Shown here piece by piece: positions 5,908 through 9,051 of a stretch of 9,051 nt of DNA. Within the stretch, counting starts at the first letter, position 1. Each line of letters begins with the position of its first letter. The position numbers were made by a program, and so were the translations under genes. This DNA is from an uncultured Eubacteriales bacterium (GTDB lineage: Bacteria > Bacillota > Clostridia > Christensenellales > Christensenellaceae), in the NCBI GenBank assembly GCA_900545085.1, contig UQXU01000072.1, forward strand, positions 1 to 9,051, read 5' to 3'. The notes below the pieces were generated by a model. That model had not been told where the DNA came from, searched no databases, and saw only the letters and a program-made list of their open reading frames with translations.

Positions 5908-7984
5908 GCCTAAAGTCAGCGGAAGAGCGTTATATGTAGGAGATTATGATAAAGGCGAATGTCTTATAGGTAAGCTGCTGCATTCGGAGCGCGCTCATGC
6001 AAGGATATTAAATGTAAAACTTCCTGAACTGCCGGAAGGCTGCATGGTAGTAGATAAAAGTGATGTCACAGGCGACAACAATGTAAATATAGTAAAGGAC
6101 GATACGCCTGTATTCGCACGTGAGACAGTGGAATACATAGGTGAGCCGATATTAATGGTCGTTGCGCCGGATGAGCGTACAGCGAATGATATATTGAACG
6201 GCATACAAGTTGAATATGAGGATTTGCCTCCCGTTTTGGATATACGTGATTTTGACACTGTATTTTTTGATTATGAGTACGGAAAAGGCGATGTGGATAA
6301 AGCGTTTGCAGATGCAGACAAGATATATGAAGAAGAGTTTGAAACAGGTTATCAGGAACAGGCGTATCTTGAAACACAGGGAATGATAGCTGAACCCGGT
6401 GCGGATAAGATGACGGTTCATGGCTCCATGCAGTGTCCTTATTATGTCCATGGAGCAGTTATGCGCGCTTTGGGATATTCCGCCTCCCAGGTTCAGATAA
6501 AACAGGATGTGACCGGAGGTGGTTTTGGCGGAAAAGAAGCATTTCCTTCTATACTCGCGTGCCAAACTGCTGTTGCAGCTAAAAAAGCGGGACGGCCTGT
6601 ACGTGTGATTTTTGAAAGACGAGAAGATATGGAGTTTACCTCAAAGCGTCATCCGTCCTTATGTAAGTACAAAGCCGCAGTCAAGGACGGCGTGGTTACA
6701 GCTATGGATATAGATGTTTTATTCAATGGCGGCGCATATACGACTCTTTCTGCTGTGGTATTGCAGCGCGGAATCATATGCGCAAACGGGGTTTACAATA
6801 TTCCGAATTTGCATGTGCGCGGCAGAGCTGTAAAAACAAACACTTCTCCTTGCGGTGCTTATAGAGGCTTTGGCGCTCCGCAGACGTTTTTTGCTGTAGA
6901 AATGCTAATGGATCACATAGCAGATGACTTAGGGAAAGAACCGCTTGTTTTTAAAGAAAGACATCTTGTAAAACAAGGCGACGCAACCTCAACCGGCGGC
7001 GTATATCATTTTCCTGTGCCTCTTCCTGCTATGATCGAAGAAGTGAACGATGCAAGCGGATATAGAAAGAAACGCGAAATGTATACAAAACCGCAAACGG
7101 GACGTTATCGCAGAGGCATAGGGATTTCTATGCACTTCCATGGCGCAGGTTTCACGGGTTCGGGCGAACGCGATGTGATAAAAGCCGTGACCAAGCTGCA
7201 CAAATATCCCGACGGAAAGGTGGAAATCCTTGCGTCAAATTCCGATATAGGTCAGGGAATAAAAACTACATTCTCTAAAATAGTTGCAAATGAACTTAAT
7301 TTACCTTTGGATAAAGTTATAATAGAAAATCCTGATACGGACAGAGTTCCGGATTCGGGTCCCACTGTAGCTTCGCGTTCGCTTATGACTGTCGGAGAGC
7401 TTTTGCGAAGGGCGGCGATAAAACTGCGCAGCGAATGGAGAGACGGTGAGGAGCAGGTTGTGGAAGAACATTTCAAAGAGCCGGATTTTGTAATACCGTT
7501 TTATCTTGATAAATTTCAAGGTGATGCTTATCCGACTTATGCGTGGGGTGTGAATGCGATTGAGCTGGAAGTAGATACTTTGACAGGAATCGCAAAAATT
7601 CTGGGGGCGTATGCTTCTTTTGATGTAGGAACTCCGATTGACTACAATATAGTAATGGGTCAGATGGAAGGCGGGCTGCTCCAAGGCATAGGCTATTCCT
7701 CCATGGAGATAATGAAGACAGATTCTAAAGGAAGAATCCGAAACAACAGTCTCAGCGATTATATAATTCCTACGGCGTTGGATGTGCCGAATTTGGTGTG
7801 TATGCTGCACGTAGAAGAATATCCGGACGGACCGTATGGAGCTAAAGGCGCAGGAGAGCTGCCTCTGGTTGGAGTTCCGGCGGCGTATACTTCGGCGTTG
7901 GAACAGGCGCTGGGAAGAAAGGTTAATCATATCCCGTTTACGCAGGAGGATACTCTAAAAGCTTTAAGCGAGGTAAAAGCATGA
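5867..7984 (+). CDS. xdhA: Xanthine dehydrogenase-family molybdopterin-binding subunit XdhA
   Basis: This 705-residue protein is the large catalytic subunit of a three-part molybdenum hydroxylase. The N-terminal aldehyde oxidase/xanthine dehydrogenase a/b hammerhead domain covers about residues 15-125 (KVSGRALYVGDY onward). The Mo-binding domains follow, with GGGFGGKE (217-224), SKRHP with Arg261, AYRGFGAPQ (331-339), IGQG (461-464), PDSGPT (495-500) and GAKGAGEL with the likely catalytic Glu664. Glu169 in AYLETQG and Arg261 appear to match the purine-binding pair of xanthine dehydrogenase. It has no iron-sulfur or FAD domain; those come from the next two genes. It is somewhat shorter than E. 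coli XdhA (about 750 residues), chiefly around residues 515-560. It overlaps xdhC by ATGA. A purine or hydroxylated N-heterocycle substrate is likely, but xanthine itself is not proven. Confidence 0.9.
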   Translation: MENISRSVKKKDHEPKVSGRALYVGDYDKGECLIGKLLHSERAHARILNVKLPELPEGCMVVDKSDVTGDNNVNIVKDDTPVFARETVEYIGEPILMVVAPDERTANDILNGIQVEYEDLPPVLDIRDFDTVFFDYEYGKGDVDKAFADADKIYEEEFETGYQEQAYLETQGMIAEPGADKMTVHGSMQCPYYVHGAVMRALGYSASQVQIKQDVTGGGFGGKEAFPSILACQTAVAAKKAGRPVRVIFERREDMEFTSKRHPSLCKYKAAVKDGVVTAMDIDVLFNGGAYTTLSAVVLQRGIICANGVYNIPNLHVRGRAVKTNTSPCGAYRGFGAPQTFFAVEMLMDHIADDLGKEPLVFKERHLVKQGDATSTGGVYHFPVPLPAMIEEVNDASGYRKKREMYTKPQTGRYRRGIGISMHFHGAGFTGSGERDVIKAVTKLHKYPDGKVEILASNSDIGQGIKTTFSKIVANELNLPLDKVIIENPDTDRVPDSGPTVASRSLMTVGELLRRAAIKLRSEWRDGEEQVVEEHFKEPDFVIPFYLDKFQGDAYPTYAWGVNAIELEVDTLTGIAKILGAYASFDVGTPIDYNIVMGQMEGGLLQGIGYSSMEIMKTDSKGRIRNNSLSDYIIPTALDVPNLVCMLHVEEYPDGPYGAKGAGELPLVGVPAAYTSALEQALGRKVNHIPFTQEDTLKALSEVKA

Positions 7985-8454
7985 AATTCACTTTAAACGG
8001 AAAAGAAATAGAATATTCAGGGAATCTGTCTGCGCGCTTGTTGGATGTTTTGCGTGATGAATACCGTTTAACGGGAGTGAAATGCGGATGCAAAGAGGGC
8101 GAGTGCGGCGCATGTGCCGTTATAATGGATGGAGAGCTGGTTAACTCATGTATGGTAGCCATGGGCAGGGCGGCAGGATCTGAGATAATTACAATAGAAG
8201 GATTCAGAGAGACGCCTCAGTTTAATGCTCTGGACGAGGCTTTTGCGGAGTTTTCTGCAGTTCAGTGCGGATATTGCATTCCCGGAATGATTCTCGCAGC
8301 TCATTCTATTTTATGTAAAAATCCGAATCCTACAGAAGAAGAGATACGAACGGGGATAAGCGGGAATTTGTGCCGCTGTACCGGCTATAACGCTATAGTG
8401 AATGCCATCGTGTCAGCATCCAAGAGCTATCCTTATGCAGAGGAGGAGAAGTAA
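7981..8454 (+). CDS. xdhC: Xanthine dehydrogenase-family 2Fe-2S subunit XdhC
   Basis: This 157-residue protein carries electrons from the molybdenum centre to FAD. It has the usual two-cluster arrangement: Cys37, 42, 45 and 57 in the N-terminal ferredoxin-like fold (KCGCKEGECGACAVIMDG...C), then the helical domain with QCGYCIPGM (Cys96, Cys99) and NLCRCTGY (Cys131, Cys133). Length is normal for the family (about 155-160). Cys35 is an extra cysteine next to the first ligand, and the 854-residue hydroxylase also has an extra cysteine just ahead of its first cluster. GAGG lies about 7 nt before the ATG, which overlaps the xdhA stop, so the two subunits are probably made in step. It is a free-standing counterpart of the iron-sulfur module fused into the upstream hydroxylase. 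Confidence 0.93.
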   Translation: MKFTLNGKEIEYSGNLSARLLDVLRDEYRLTGVKCGCKEGECGACAVIMDGELVNSCMVAMGRAAGSEIITIEGFRETPQFNALDEAFAEFSAVQCGYCIPGMILAAHSILCKNPNPTEEEIRTGISGNLCRCTGYNAIVNAIVSASKSYPYAEEEK

Positions 8455-8455
8455 T

Positions 8456-9051
8456 ATGGCGGGCTTTATACCTAGAGATTTGAGCGAAGCGCTGGAAAAG
8501 TTGGCGTCGAATGAGCTGACCGTATACGCCGGAGGCACGGATCTGATGGTCGAAGGCGATGATAGTTTGGATTATCTTTTCATAGGAAAACTGCCCGAGC
8601 TTCGAAGCATTCAGACGGACAGTGAATATGTACGCATAGGGGCTGCATGTACGTTTACGGAGGCTTTGGAGCATCCTGATGTGCCTGATATTTTGAAAGA
8701 GGCGCTCTCTCGCATTGCGGCTCCGGCAATACGAAATATAGGTACGATGGGCGGAAATGTTGCAAACGGAACGGCAAAGGCGGACACGGTTCTTGTTCAC
8801 TTTGCGGCGGACAGCAAAATAAAGCTTCTGTCTAAAGATGGAGAGAGAACGATAAACATAGAGGATTTTTATTTGGGACGCAAGCAGCTGAATTTGCGAA
8901 AAGGAGAGCTTGTAGCGGAAATACTCGTGCCGAGATATATTCCGTCGTACTACTATAAGAAAGTGGGTGCGCGGGAAGCTTTGGCGATATCAAGAGTGTC
9001 TTTTGCGAGTGTATATGAAGTAGAGGATGGAATAATAAAGCGGTTTTCGGC
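8456..9051 (+). CDS. xdhB: Xanthine dehydrogenase-family FAD-binding subunit XdhB (partial, runs off window)
   Basis: An open frame with no stop starts at ATG 8456, one base after the xdhC stop, behind AGGAGGAG at 8441-8448. It runs 198 codons plus 2 nt to the window end. The product begins MAGFIPRDLSEALEKL and contains both FAD-binding signatures of the CO dehydrogenase flavoprotein/xanthine dehydrogenase FAD family: VYAGGTDLMV (23-32) and NIGTMGGNVANG (94-105). The later KVGAREALAISRVS (169-182) opens the C-terminal domain. Usual length is about 260-290 residues, so about two thirds is present. It would pass electrons from the iron-sulfur subunit to NAD+ or another acceptor. It is the only FAD subunit seen here and may also serve the FAD-less 854-residue hydroxylase. 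Confidence 0.93.
   Translation, partial: MAGFIPRDLSEALEKLASNELTVYAGGTDLMVEGDDSLDYLFIGKLPELRSIQTDSEYVRIGAACTFTEALEHPDVPDILKEALSRIAAPAIRNIGTMGGNVANGTAKADTVLVHFAADSKIKLLSKDGERTINIEDFYLGRKQLNLRKGELVAEILVPRYIPSYYYKKVGAREALAISRVSFASVYEVEDGIIKRFS

Noticed and set aside
7301..7930. 209-codon open frame on the minus strand
   Set aside because: Antisense to the conserved catalytic end of XdhA; no ribosome site or recognisable motif.
8393..8800. 135-codon open frame on the minus strand
   Set aside because: Spans the xdhC/xdhB junction antisense to both; the plus-strand frames carry clear Fe-S and FAD motifs.

Overview
The window looks like a chromosomal segment from an anaerobic, probably clostridial Firmicute. 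The evidence is moderate GC with heavy ATA (Ile) and AGA use, strong AGGAGG-type ribosome binding sites a few bases before most starts, sigma70/sigmaA-like promoters, and a gene set (an XdhD-like fused hydroxylase, a YgfJ/MocA-type maturation protein, and XdhA/XdhC/XdhB subunits) that is typical of purine-using gut anaerobes. The species cannot be fixed from sequence alone.

Layout. Positions 1-75 form a hairpin-rich, repeat-like edge. It abuts the 3' end of a short minus-strand YccF-type membrane protein gene (66-287) that stops just as its second domain should begin. Next, also on minus, is a class I/II PLP aminotransferase (373-1539). A 137-bp divergent promoter region (1540-1676) separates it from the plus-strand genes. 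These begin with an unusual regulator (1677-2591): a MocA-like nucleotidyltransferase domain that has lost its signature catalytic residues, fused to a ModE-type winged helix-turn-helix. After a 101-bp gap with its own promoter comes a tight five-gene run: an 854-residue 2Fe-2S/molybdopterin hydroxylase (2693-5257), a MocA/YgfJ-type molybdopterin cytidylyltransferase-like protein (5254-5907), a molybdopterin-binding XdhA subunit (5867-7984), a 2Fe-2S XdhC subunit (7981-8454), and an XdhB-type FAD subunit (8456 onward) cut by the window end.

How the genes fit together. Overlaps of 4, 41 and 4 bp and a 1-bp gap point to one translationally coupled operon. It encodes two distinct molybdenum hydroxylases: one with fused iron-sulfur and Mo domains but no FAD domain of its own, and one classical three-subunit enzyme. 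A cofactor-maturation protein sits between them, and only one FAD subunit is visible so far. The fused enzyme resembles the proteins annotated as selenium-dependent xanthine dehydrogenase, but the selenium markers (yqeB, yqeC, selD) are not in the window, so selenium dependence is inferred. The upstream regulator is the most interesting element. Its domain pairing suggests that it senses a molybdopterin-related ligand or nucleotide with a dead enzyme fold and controls these genes.
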